Positions 1-6,529 of a stretch of DNA of 7,669 nucleotides are shown here, piece by piece. The notes beneath the pieces are model-generated. The model did no database searches and was not told where the DNA came from. It saw only the letters and a list, made by a program, of their open reading frames with translations. The stretch is from Patescibacteria group bacterium UBA1441 (GTDB lineage Bacteria > Patescibacteriota > Minisyncoccia > Minisyncoccales > UBA1441), in assembly GCA_002329255.1 (NCBI GenBank), contig DCTL01000004.1:1-7669 (forward strand), in the 5' to 3' direction. Position 1 is the stretch's first letter. Every line of letters begins with the position of its first letter. The position numbers and the translations under genes were made by a program.

Positions 1-1947
1 TTAGCCGGAGTTTTAGCGATTGCCTTGGCTCTGTTTTTAATTGTTCAGATTAAAAAGACGGCAATTCAATCTGAAAAGGCAGTTGTTCTTCAGCGATCGA
101 TTCAACGTGAAACGAGACTGTTTTTTTGGCGCCAATTTCGAGTAGTGGTTCCATTGTTTATTTTAGCGGCTTTGCTGATTGGTATTTTCAGCAATCAAAC
201 TGAAGCGATTTGGTTGTTTATCGGTGGATTGATTATCGCGGCGGGAGCTGTTTTCCTAGCAGTTTTTACATCAACTGAAACCAATGTTCGTACAGCTGAA
301 GCGGCTGCAGTTGATCTTAAGAAAAGTTTTCAACTAGCTCTATCTGGTGGTCAAACAGTTAGTTTATTTGTTATCGGATTAGGATTACTGGGATTAGTTT
401 TAGCTTATCAATTTTCGGATGATCCTTTGTCTTTAATCTTTTATGTTTTTGGTGTTTCACTGATTGCTTTTTTTGTTCGAGTCGGTGGTGGAATTTATAC
501 TAAAATCGCTGATCTGGGAGCAGATTCGGTTGGCAAATTAGATAAAAATATTCCCGAAGACGATAATCGTAATCCAGCTACCCTAGCGGATCAGATTGGC
601 GACAATGTTGGTGATCTAGCCGGTGCTTCAACTGATCTTTTGGAAACTTTTTTGTCCTCAGTGATAGCCGCTATGATTTTAGGATCTTTTCTGGGGCAGA
701 ATTATTTAACTTTTCCTCTTTGGCTGGCGGTCCTTAGTCTGTTAGCTTGTTTTATTGGCCACTTCGGTGTTCAACTGTCGAAAGAAAAATTAACTTCAGG
801 TAGAGAAGCGTCGTTAATTTTACAAGCCATTCGGCGCGGTAAAATAATTGCTGCAATAGTTTTCATCATCTCAGCCGCAGCTGTTAGTTGGCACTGTTTT
901 GGCGGCGGGGCTTATCTCTTAATTGTTTTAATTGGTCTCTTGGCCGGCTTTCTGATTGGAATTCTCTCTGGTTATTACACCATGCCGGGAGGGCGAACTG
1001 TTTTACGAGTGGCCTCAGCTAGCGACCAGGGAGCCTCGATCGTTGTCTCCGAAGGAATGGCAGCTGGCTTAATAAGTTCTTTTATTCCGGCGCTGATCGT
1101 TTCCTTGGCCATCTTTTTTTCCTATTATTTAGGAGGCTTCTACGGTGTTGCTATTGCGGCTGTCGGAGCACTAGGAACACTAGTGATTGAACTGACGGCC
1201 GACGCCTTTGGACCGATCGTCGATAATGCCGGAGGCATGGTTCAAACTCTCCAACTGGGGAAGGACGCTCGACAGAGAACTGAAGTTCTTGATTCGGTCG
1301 GAAACAGTATGGCGGCAGTAGGCAAGAGCTTTGCTATCACGGCGGCGGCTTTTACAGTTGTGGCCTGGCTTTCAATTTATTTGAGACAGAGTTTAGCCGA
1401 GTCGGTTTCTTTTTTAAATTCATCAATTTTAGCCGGATTAATACTTGGGGCAGCTTTAACCTTTATCTTTTGTGCCTTGATCATTCGATCAGTTAATTCC
1501 GGGGCAAGCCAGGTTGTGGCAGAATCGCGTCGTCAACTTCAAAAGATTGGTCTGGCAGAACAACAGACAACAACTGACTCTAGTCAGCCAATTAAATTGG
1601 CCACGGACAATGCATTGAGAGGATTAATCGGTCCCGGGGTGATTGCTCTGTTGGTTCCGCTACTGGCTGGCTGGTGGCTCGGGCCAGAAACAATGGGGGG
1701 CATCTTAGCGGGGAGCCTAATTACTGCTTTTCCTTTGGCGCTATTCATGATTCACAGTGGTGCCATTTGGGATAATGCCAAGAAAAGAGTCGAATCTGAC
1801 AGCGATAAGGTGGCTGTTCGTCAAGCAGCCTTGATCGGTGACTTGGTCGGAGATCCACTGAAAGACGCGGCGGCTCCGGCTTTAAATATCTTAATTAAAT
1901 TAATGGGCGTAATCACTTTGATTTTCGTCTCTCTATTCGTTTTATGA
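1..1947 (+). CDS. hppA: Membrane-bound ion-translocating pyrophosphatase, 5' partial
   Basis: Integral membrane pyrophosphatase that couples hydrolysis of PPi to export of H+ or Na+. The frame is open from base 1, so the N-terminus is missing; 648 residues remain against a usual 660-720. A TTG at 25 could be read as a start but is internal. Counting from base 1, the substrate loops are present: D171-x3-D175-x3-K179, then PEDDNRNP, then D197, D201 and D205 (185-208); DAFGPIVDNAGG (401-412); WDNAKK (590-595); GDLVGDPLKD (613-622). A438 and G441, in GNSMAAVGK, sit where K+-independent enzymes carry Lys and Thr, so K+ dependence is likely. E215, in DLLET, matches the gate glutamate position of bacterial Na+ and some H+ pumps, so the ion is not settled. 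Deviations: VGKLD replaces the usual VGKVE, and DAAAPA replaces DTSGPS. The stop overlaps the tig start (ATGA). Family assignment is secure. Confidence 0.95.
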   Translation, partial: LAGVLAIALALFLIVQIKKTAIQSEKAVVLQRSIQRETRLFFWRQFRVVVPLFILAALLIGIFSNQTEAIWLFIGGLIIAAGAVFLAVFTSTETNVRTAEAAAVDLKKSFQLALSGGQTVSLFVIGLGLLGLVLAYQFSDDPLSLIFYVFGVSLIAFFVRVGGGIYTKIADLGADSVGKLDKNIPEDDNRNPATLADQIGDNVGDLAGASTDLLETFLSSVIAAMILGSFLGQNYLTFPLWLAVLSLLACFIGHFGVQLSKEKLTSGREASLILQAIRRGKIIAAIVFIISAAAVSWHCFGGGAYLLIVLIGLLAGFLIGILSGYYTMPGGRTVLRVASASDQGASIVVSEGMAAGLISSFIPALIVSLAIFFSYYLGGFYGVAIAAVGALGTLVIELTADAFGPIVDNAGGMVQTLQLGKDARQRTEVLDSVGNSMAAVGKSFAITAAAFTVVAWLSIYLRQSLAESVSFLNSSILAGLILGAALTFIFCALIIRSVNSGASQVVAESRRQLQKIGLAEQQTTTDSSQPIKLATDNALRGLIGPGVIALLVPLLAGWWLGPETMGGILAGSLITAFPLALFMIHSGAIWDNAKKRVESDSDKVAVRQAALIGDLVGDPLKDAAAPALNILIKLMGVITLIFVSLFVL

Positions 1948-3113
1948 AAATTAATACTAAAAAAATAGATAACAACAAGGTCGAGGTTCATTTTGAGGTT
2001 TCGGCTGAAGAGCTCGATCGACATATTAAAGAAACCAAGACGCTGGCTGAAGCTTCGGAAGCCTTGATTAAAGCTTCATGGCAACAAGCTGTTCAGAAAG
2101 AAGGATTAGAGCCGATTGGTCCGGCTCAAACATCTATTGAGCAGATAGTTCCGGGCCAACTAGCTAAATTTAAAATTACGGCTCCAGTTTTGCCAGAAAT
2201 AAAATTGCCGGATTATGCATCCCTGATTAAGGAAATCAAAAAAGAACCGGCTCAGATTAAAGATGATGACATTGAGCAGGCTATTAAATCTTGGCAATTG
2301 AGTAAATCAAAATTCACCACCTTGGAAAGACCAGCTGAGAAGGGTGACTTTGTCCAGGTTGAATTTTCATCTTCTCTCTTTCCAGGTGACCAACCTCAGC
2401 AAGATCGTTTTATTTTAGGCGAAGGCCGACTAATTCCGGGCTTTGAGGAGCAATTGGTAGGCTTGTCAGCCAATCAAGAAAAGAGCTTTAATTTAACCTA
2501 TCCGGATCCTTACTTTGCCTCTCATTTGGCCGGTAAAGAAGCTCAGTTTAAAGTTAAAATGATTAAGGTTGAAAAAGTCGAGAAGATTAGTTTAGAGGAG
2601 TTGATCAAAAATGAAGGCGCGGCGGAAACAATTGAGGAGCTTCATCAAAAAGTACGGATGGATATGGAGCATCAGGCTCAACACGCCAGCGAACAGCGCT
2701 GGCGCCAACAAGTTATTGATCATATTGCTGAAGCTTCTGAGATGGAATTACCGACAACACTGATTGAGTACGAACAGATGCGTTTAATTGAAAGCTTAAA
2801 GCGACAAGTCGCTGATCAGCTTAATCTTGATTTCGAAAATTATCTAAACAAGATCAATCAAAAGGAAGAAGACCTAAAGAAAACTTATCGGATGGAGGCA
2901 GAGAGAAATGTGAGACAGTTTTTAGTTATTCGAGCTTTGCAGCGAGCGGAGCAAATTGAAGTTTCCGAAGATGAGATTATTCAGGAGGCGGCGAAGATAA
3001 AAGAGGGCATGACACCCGAAGAAGCCAATCAAGTTGACCAGACACAGCTTCGAGCTTATACTAGGGACGCATTAACGCGTGATAAACTTTTTCAGAAATT
3101 ATCTTCTATCTAA
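1944..3113 (+). CDS. tig: Trigger factor-like chaperone with a shortened N-terminal domain
   Basis: Trigger factor family, normally a ribosome-bound chaperone and prolyl isomerase that meets nascent chains at the tunnel exit. The protein has 389 residues against 432 in E. coli. An N-terminal domain (about 1-95) begins with typical strands and has the familiar GLEPIG turn at 54-59. An FKBP-type PPIase domain (about 131-212) contains the [11 protein letters not shown] segment (161-171). A helical C-terminal chaperone region (about 215-389) is rich in Glu, Gln and Lys. The segment between the first helix and GLEPIG is only about 33 residues (21-53), roughly 27 shorter than usual, and the ribosome-docking signature GFRxGKxP is absent. 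The ATG overlaps the hppA stop by 4 nt, and the pyrimidine-rich stretch upstream has no Shine-Dalgarno motif, so translation is probably coupled. Family call is firm; ribosome binding is doubtful. Confidence 0.9.
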   Translation: MKINTKKIDNNKVEVHFEVSAEELDRHIKETKTLAEASEALIKASWQQAVQKEGLEPIGPAQTSIEQIVPGQLAKFKITAPVLPEIKLPDYASLIKEIKKEPAQIKDDDIEQAIKSWQLSKSKFTTLERPAEKGDFVQVEFSSSLFPGDQPQQDRFILGEGRLIPGFEEQLVGLSANQEKSFNLTYPDPYFASHLAGKEAQFKVKMIKVEKVEKISLEELIKNEGAAETIEELHQKVRMDMEHQAQHASEQRWRQQVIDHIAEASEMELPTTLIEYEQMRLIESLKRQVADQLNLDFENYLNKINQKEEDLKKTYRMEAERNVRQFLVIRALQRAEQIEVSEDEIIQEAAKIKEGMTPEEANQVDQTQLRAYTRDALTRDKLFQKLSSI

Positions 3114-3700
3114 TGAACCTTATTCCAACTGTCATTGAAAAATCTGGCTATGGTGAGCGAGCCTATGACATCTTCTCTCGTTTGTTGAAAGAGAGGATTG
3201 TCTTTTTAGGTGGCTTTATTGATGACAATCAGGCCAATTTAGTCATTGCCCAGCTGCTTTTTCTTGCTTCCCAAAGTCAAGAGAAGGATATTAAGGTCTA
3301 TATTAATTCACCTGGAGGATCAGTAACTTCGGGTCTGGCGATTTACGATACGATGCAGCACGTTAAACCGCCAATCTCTACCATCTGCGTCGGTCTAGCG
3401 GCTTCTATGGGGGCTACCTTGCTTGCTGCTGGTGAAAAGGGAAGACGCTTTGCTTTACCCAATTCGGAGATTATGTTGCATCAAGTAGCCGGTGGAGCTT
3501 CCGGCATGGCTTCGGATATTGAAATCACTGCTCGGCAAATTCTGAAAATTAAGGATAAGATTAATCATATTTTGGCGGATCATACTGGTCAAAAGATTAC
3601 TAAAATTGCTCAAGACACCGATCGCGACTTCTATCTGACGCCAGAGGAGGCTAAAAAGTATGGTATCATTGATCAGATCTTAGATCCGAAAAAGAAGTAA
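3113..3700 (+). CDS. clpP: ATP-dependent Clp protease proteolytic subunit
   Basis: Serine peptidase that forms the tetradecameric barrel of the Clp protease and degrades cytoplasmic proteins delivered by an AAA+ unfoldase such as ClpX or ClpC. The 195 residues are a normal full length. The catalytic triad is visible as S98 in GLAASMGA, H123 in MLHQ and D172 in TDRDF, matching E. coli S97/H122/D171. The oxyanion-side glycine motif NSPGGSV lies at 65-71, and the N-terminal [15 protein letters not shown] segment (15-29) is typical. The ATG overlaps the tig stop by one base (TAATG), which suggests translational coupling; no Shine-Dalgarno motif is visible. tig-clpP is a classic pairing, but here clpX does not follow: an intrinsic terminator does. 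Complete and apparently active. Confidence 0.97.
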   Translation: MNLIPTVIEKSGYGERAYDIFSRLLKERIVFLGGFIDDNQANLVIAQLLFLASQSQEKDIKVYINSPGGSVTSGLAIYDTMQHVKPPISTICVGLAASMGATLLAAGEKGRRFALPNSEIMLHQVAGGASGMASDIEITARQILKIKDKINHILADHTGQKITKIAQDTDRDFYLTPEEAKKYGIIDQILDPKKK

Positions 3701-3710
3701 TTTTTTATTC

Positions 3711-3739
3711 AAAAGGCCGAGTTCAGTTCGGTCTTTTTT
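3711..3739 (+). terminator. Intrinsic terminator of the hppA-tig-clpP operon
   Basis: A 10-bp stem pairs 3711-3720 (AAAAGGCCGA) with 3728-3737 (TCGGTCTTTT), including one G-T wobble, around a 7-nt loop. The right arm runs into a T-run ending at 3739. It begins 10 nt after the clpP stop and directly precedes the rny promoter, so it should separate the two transcription units. Confidence 0.85.
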
Positions 3740-3740
3740 G

Positions 3741-3769
3741 TTGAAATTCCGACTCAATTATTATATAAT
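3741..3769 (+). promoter_or_regulatory. Sigma70-type promoter for rny
   Basis: TTGAAA (3741-3746) and TATAAT (3764-3769) are separated by exactly 17 bp. This is a near-consensus housekeeping promoter with a perfect -10 box. The predicted start of transcription is near 3776, giving a leader of about 155 nt before the rny ATG. It begins right after the preceding terminator's T-run. Confidence 0.85.
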
Positions 3770-3776
3770 CTAGATA

Positions 3777-3932
3777 GAAATTAATCGCGATCAACCGAAA
3801 AGGATTGTTTTTCTCTTGTTTTAATGATTACTTTTAACTCAAACAAAAAACTGGTAATAAAACATTCTCGACCGTTAAAACCTTGAAAAAGCGTTTTAAC
3901 TGAATTTTGCGGTTGGTCCTTTAAAACTAAAT
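3777..3932 (+). promoter_or_regulatory. Long, potentially structured 5' leader of rny
   Basis: This gene-free stretch lies between the promoter and the RNase Y start. Bases 3789-3797 (GATCAACCG) can pair with 3910-3918 (CGGTTGGTC) with one G-U wobble. After skipping G3909, AAAA 3798-3801 can pair with TTTT 3905-3908, extending the closing stem to 13 bp. Inside it, GTTAAAAC (3874-3881) pairs with GTTTTAAC (3893-3900). That hairpin continues as CTT/AAG (3882-3884 with 3889-3891) over a GAAA tetraloop, with C3892 bulged. The start codon lies 14 nt after the closing stem and has no Shine-Dalgarno motif. No known riboswitch is recognised. By analogy with the autoregulated rne leader of E. coli, it could be a target for feedback by the encoded nuclease. 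That role is inference; only the pairing is read directly. Confidence 0.4.
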
Positions 3933-5462
3933 ATGGAACCAATCATTTTATTGGCAGCTGGTCTAATCGGCCTGTTGTTGGGAGTGCTTTTGGGATATTG
4001 GATTCGTCAATATCTTCGTCGGAAGACTCAAGATAGTTTAGAGACCAAAATTCAACAACGGCTGGATCAAGCTCGCAAGGAAAAGGCTGGCATTTTAGAA
4101 AAGGCTCGCCGAGAATCAGAAAAGCTGATTGAAGAGGGGCAGAAGAAATTAAGTAGCCAGGAGGCTGACTTGCTTAAAGTTAGAGAGATTCTGCTTAAGA
4201 AGGAAGAATCTCTGGCAGAAAAAGATTCTTTAGCTGAAAAGAAAGAAAAACAAATTGAACAACAGTTAGATCAACTCAACCGTTCACGATCAGCTCTCGA
4301 GCAGAAGAGACAAGAGATTCAACAGAAGCTAGAAGAGATTGCTAACTTGACCGAAAAAGAAGCTCGTAAAGAGCTACTTAATCAGGTGGAGGAACTTTCA
4401 AAGAAAGATCTGTTGGCGAAAATGACTCGGCTGGAGAAAGAAGGTAAGGAGCGTTATCGGATTGAGGCTCAGAAGATTATTGCCTTAGCTATTCAGAAGT
4501 ATGCTATTTCACAGATTGCCGATCTGACAACTAGTAGTGTCTCGATCGGCAACGAGGATGCCAAGGGAAGAATTATTGGCAAAAGTGGTCGCAACATTAG
4601 AGCCTTTGAACGAGCGGCCGGTGTAGAGTTGGTCGTTGATGAAGCTCCAGGCATTGTCGCCATTTCTAGTCATAATCCGATTCGTCGTCGGATCGCTCAA
4701 CTGGCGCTAGAGAAGTTAGTAGAAGATGGACGTATTCAACCAGCTCGAATCGAACGAGTGGTGAATAAAATAAAAGAAGAAGTCAAAGAACAGATTCAGC
4801 GAGCTGGTGAAGCGGCTGTTTATGAGACAAAGATTATTGACCTTCCTCCAAAGTTGATTGAAATTCTTGGTCGACTTCACTTTCGAACTAGTTATGGGCA
4901 AAATGTCTTACTTCATTCAATTGAAGTAGCTTTAATTGCTGAAACATTAGCCAGTGAAATTGGAGCTAATGCGCAAATTGCCAAGAAAGCGGGATTGCTA
5001 CACGATATCGGAAAAGCGATTGATCATCAAGTTGAAGGGTCGCATGTTGAAATTGGTATTAAGATTCTCGAGAAATTTGGTATTGAACAGGAGGTAATTG
5101 ACGCCATGAAGTCTCATCATGAAGATTATCCCTACGAGACGGTTGAATCAGTGTTAGTCCAGGCAGCCGATGCTATTTCGGGGGCCCGACCGGGAGCTCG
5201 TCGAGAAAACATGGAAGACTTTTTGAAAAGATTAGAAGACTTAGAGTCAATTGCTAAATCAATTAAGGGGGTGCAAGATTGTTATGCTATTGAAGCTGGG
5301 CGAGAGGTCAGAGTGTTGGTTAAGGCGGAAGAAGTTGATGATTTCCAAGCCAAGAAGATTGCTCGAGATATCGTTGATCGAATCCAAGCTGGATTAACTT
5401 ACCCGGGCGAGATCAAGGTAAATGTGATTCGAGAGTCTCGAGCAGTGGAATATGCACGTTAA
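3933..5462 (+). CDS. rny: Ribonuclease Y
   Basis: Membrane-anchored endoribonuclease that initiates mRNA decay in many bacteria lacking RNase E. At 509 residues it has the family's normal length (about 520) and complete domain order. One N-terminal membrane helix (about 4-26) is followed by a basic RQYLRRK stretch and a long charged coiled coil (about 30-190) rich in Glu, Lys and Gln. A KH RNA-binding domain has its GxxG loop in GRIIGKSGRN (212-221). The HD phosphohydrolase domain shows H328, the H357-D358 pair in LLHDIGKA, H395/H396 in SHHED and D413 in QAADAISGARPG, all consistent with an intact metal site. The C-terminus ends with the typical IKVNVIRE segment. The gene has its own promoter and a long leader. 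The AT-rich hairpin at its 3' end is a poor terminator, so read-through into the HU gene is possible. Confidence 0.97.
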   Translation: MEPIILLAAGLIGLLLGVLLGYWIRQYLRRKTQDSLETKIQQRLDQARKEKAGILEKARRESEKLIEEGQKKLSSQEADLLKVREILLKKEESLAEKDSLAEKKEKQIEQQLDQLNRSRSALEQKRQEIQQKLEEIANLTEKEARKELLNQVEELSKKDLLAKMTRLEKEGKERYRIEAQKIIALAIQKYAISQIADLTTSSVSIGNEDAKGRIIGKSGRNIRAFERAAGVELVVDEAPGIVAISSHNPIRRRIAQLALEKLVEDGRIQPARIERVVNKIKEEVKEQIQRAGEAAVYETKIIDLPPKLIEILGRLHFRTSYGQNVLLHSIEVALIAETLASEIGANAQIAKKAGLLHDIGKAIDHQVEGSHVEIGIKILEKFGIEQEVIDAMKSHHEDYPYETVESVLVQAADAISGARPGARRENMEDFLKRLEDLESIAKSIKGVQDCYAIEAGREVRVLVKAEEVDDFQAKKIARDIVDRIQAGLTYPGEIKVNVIRESRAVEYAR

Positions 5463-5474
5463 ATATGCTATATT
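5446..5474 (+). promoter_or_regulatory. Probable extended -10 promoter for the HU gene, under a palindrome
   Basis: TGCTATATT (5466-5474) matches an extended -10 element (TGn plus TATATT, 5 of 6 to consensus). A weak -35 match, TGGAAT (5446-5451), lies 17 bp upstream inside the end of rny. The predicted start near 5481 would give a leader of about 37 nt. The same DNA forms an inverted repeat, 5457-5466 with 5470-5479 (CGTTAAATAT/ATATTTAGCG, one wobble, 3-nt spacer), which overlaps the rny stop codon and the -10 box. It has no T-run after it, so it is a poor terminator. It might be an operator, or just AT-rich symmetry. Confidence 0.45.
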
Positions 5475-5517
5475 TAGCGCGTAAACCAAAGGTCGAAATT
5501 AACCTATCTTTATTTTC

Positions 5518-5790
5518 ATGAACAAAGGAGAGTTAATCGACAAGCTGGCCGCTAAGACCGGTTTGGCTAAAAGCAAGGCCGGTGAGGTCATCGATGCTTT
5601 GTTTGACGTAATAACCACTTCCCTAAAGAAGGGGGATGAGGTTAACCTGACTGGTTTTGGGAAGTTCGAGGTCCAAAAGCGTAAAGCGCGCGAGGGCCGC
5701 AACCCTCAGACTGGCCAGTCTATCAAGATTCCGGCTCGCAAGGTGCCTCGCTTTAAAGCGGGCAAGAGCCTGAAGGACGCTGTTAAGTGA
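5518..5790 (+). CDS. hup: HU-family DNA-binding nucleoid protein
   Basis: Small basic histone-like protein that dimerises, bends DNA and organises the nucleoid. It has 90 residues, exactly the usual HU length. The N-terminal helices start MNKGELIDKLAAKTGL. The signature at about 46-66 contains GFGKFEVQKRKAREGRNPQTG-type residues, including the conserved GFG and the R58/R61/N62-P63 beta-arm with its intercalating proline. The ATG is preceded by pyrimidine-rich DNA with no Shine-Dalgarno motif. Codon use differs from its neighbours: 12 of 16 lysines are AAG and 4 of 5 arginines are CGC, while rny often uses CGA. This is what selection on a highly expressed gene would produce. A strong terminator follows. 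HU rather than IHF is favoured by the generic sequence and single copy here, but the two cannot be fully separated. Confidence 0.96.
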   Translation: MNKGELIDKLAAKTGLAKSKAGEVIDALFDVITTSLKKGDEVNLTGFGKFEVQKRKAREGRNPQTGQSIKIPARKVPRFKAGKSLKDAVK

Positions 5791-5805
5791 ATTATTCTTT
5801 AGGAG

Positions 5806-5844
5806 TTGAAGCCCCGCCTTTCTGACGGGGCTTCAATCCTTTTT
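5806..5844 (+). terminator. Strong intrinsic terminator after the HU gene
   Basis: A perfect 11-bp stem pairs TTGAAGCCCCG (5806-5816) with CGGGGCTTCAA (5826-5836). It closes a 9-nt loop and is followed by TCC and a T-run (5840-5844). It lies 15 nt after the HU stop and ends just 3 nt before the next start codon. Confidence 0.93.
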
Positions 5845-5847
5845 AAT

Positions 5848-6300
5848 ATGCCAGATTGTATTTTTTGTGCTATTGCCCAAGGTCAAATACCTGCAGCTAA
5901 GATCTGGGAAGATAAAGAATTCCTTGCTTTTTTGGATAATCGTCCAAATACTCGAGGGATGACTTTGGTCATTCCTAAGGATCATTATCCTTCTTATATT
6001 TTTGATCTAGAAGATCAATTTTACCAACGTTACTTTATCGCTGCCAAAAAGGTGGTTCGATTACTTGAAAAAGCCCTTAATGTTCCTCGAGTGATTATGG
6101 TTATGGAAGGACTGGGGGTGGATCATACTCATCTAAAACTCTATCCAGTTTATGGACTGGATAAAAAGTTCGAAGTCAATGAATCGGAGAAGGAAGTCTT
6201 CTTTGAGAAATTTCCTGGTTACACAACTACTCAACCGGGGCCACCAGCTGATCCAGAAGAGTTACAAAATCTAGCTAAGAAAATCCGCCAATATAACTAA
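5848..6300 (+). CDS. HIT-family nucleotide-binding protein, third motif His replaced by Lys
   Basis: Histidine-triad superfamily protein of 150 residues, a group that hydrolyses or transfers nucleoside monophosphates from dinucleoside polyphosphates or nucleotide amides. The N-terminus has the zinc-type CIFC pair (C4, C7) followed by GQIPAAKIWED, then the LVIPKDHY strand (40-47). The triad segment reads VDHTHLKLYPV (91-101). H93 and H95 are present, H95 being the expected nucleophile, but the third position is K97. The C-terminal tail (about 105-150) resembles no specific subfamily that I recognise. The chosen ATG at 5848 gives a normal HIT start; a longer frame from TTG 5806 would run through the HU terminator stem. 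No Shine-Dalgarno motif or clear private promoter is seen. The exact substrate is unknown. Confidence 0.88.
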   Translation: MPDCIFCAIAQGQIPAAKIWEDKEFLAFLDNRPNTRGMTLVIPKDHYPSYIFDLEDQFYQRYFIAAKKVVRLLEKALNVPRVIMVMEGLGVDHTHLKLYPVYGLDKKFEVNESEKEVFFEKFPGYTTTQPGPPADPEELQNLAKKIRQYN

Positions 6301-6325
6301 AGCCGCTTGATTAAAGCGGCTTTTT
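6299..6325 (+). terminator. Intrinsic terminator after the HIT gene
   Basis: AAAGCCGCTT (6299-6308) pairs with AAGCGGCTTT (6314-6323) over a GATTA loop, 10 bp in all, with the right arm entering a T-run to 6325. It starts within the HIT stop codon. On the minus strand the T-tail is only three bases, so it may also weakly stop the converging tRNA-Pro/Gly transcript. Confidence 0.9.
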
Positions 6326-6330
6326 AGTTG

Positions 6331-6403
6331 AGCGAGGGACGGGATTTGCACCCGCGACCTTTTGCTTGGAAGGCAAATGTTCTGCTAGCTGAACTACCCT
6401 CGC
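6331..6403 (-). tRNA. tRNA-Gly(UCC) with a non-canonical elbow
   Basis: On the minus strand this is a complete 73-nt cloverleaf. The acceptor stem GCGAGGG/CCCTCGC, D-stem GTTC/GAAC and anticodon stem TTTGC/GCAAA enclose loop CTTCCAA (anticodon UCC, Gly). The T-stem is GCGGG/CCCGT, and discriminator U73 is normal for bacterial tRNA-Gly. The CCA end is not encoded. Two loops are unusual. The D-loop AGCTAGCA has A at position 18 instead of G, with G19 kept. The T-loop TGCAAAT has G at position 55 instead of U. The normal G18-pseudouridine55 elbow contact therefore cannot form. The other three tRNAs in the window keep GG in the D-loop and TTC in the T-loop. It lies downstream of tRNA-Pro in the same transcript. 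Confidence 0.93.
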
Positions 6404-6415
6404 TAATTAGTCGAG

Positions 6416-6491
6416 TCGGGGCACTGGGATTCGAACCCAGGATCTCAGCGTCCCAAACGCTGCGCCTTAAACCGGACTAGGCCATGCCCCG
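6416..6491 (-). tRNA. tRNA-Pro(UGG)
   Basis: A 76-nt cloverleaf on the minus strand. It has acceptor CGGGGCA/TGCCCCG, D-stem GCCT/AGGC with an 11-nt loop containing GG, anticodon stem CAGCG/CGCTG with loop TTTGGGA (anticodon UGG), T-stem CTGGG/CCCAG with loop TTCGAAT, and A73. The CCA end is not encoded. It is first in a two-tRNA transcript with tRNA-Gly 12 nt downstream, from the promoter at 6500-6528. Confidence 0.97.
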
Positions 6492-6499
6492 CCTAATTA

Positions 6500-6528
6500 A
6501 CTTTAGATGATTGGCGACAAATTATCAA
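6500..6528 (-). promoter_or_regulatory. Promoter for tRNA-Pro and tRNA-Gly
   Basis: On the minus strand, TTGATA (6528-6523) is followed after 17 bp by TAAAGT (6505-6500), and the tRNA-Pro 5' end is 8 nt further on. The -35 box is 5 of 6 to consensus and the -10 box 4 of 6. Position relative to the tRNA is exactly as expected. Confidence 0.65.
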
Positions 6529-6529
6529 G

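Noticed and set aside
25..27. TTG as the start of the pyrophosphatase
   Set aside because: The frame is open to base 1 with hydrophobic residues, and the protein is shorter than its family, so the true start lies outside the window.
1821..2024. Minus-strand reading frame across the hppA-tig junction
   Set aside because: It is antisense to two well-supported genes and its translation resembles no known family.
3824..3886. A 20-codon reading frame in the rny leader, ending in the GAAA hairpin loop
   Set aside because: It has no Shine-Dalgarno motif, no recognisable peptide and no run of regulatory codons; frames this short are expected by chance. It would gain interest only if conserved in relatives.
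3777..3932. 6S-like RNA
   Set aside because: A closing stem around a large internal region is vaguely similar, but there is no terminator or long central duplex, and the region leads directly into rny.
4509..4901. Two minus-strand reading frames inside rny
   Set aside because: They lie opposite the conserved KH and linker regions of RNase Y and show no domain or start signal.
5499..5702. Minus-strand reading frame opposite the HU gene
   Set aside because: It is a shadow of a strongly conserved coding region, with no support of its own.
5806..5847. TTG start extending the HIT protein by 14 residues, with AGGAG directly before it
   Set aside because: The extension would be encoded by the HU terminator stem-loop, the AGGAG has no spacing to the TTG, and the HIT fold starts normally at the ATG at 5848.
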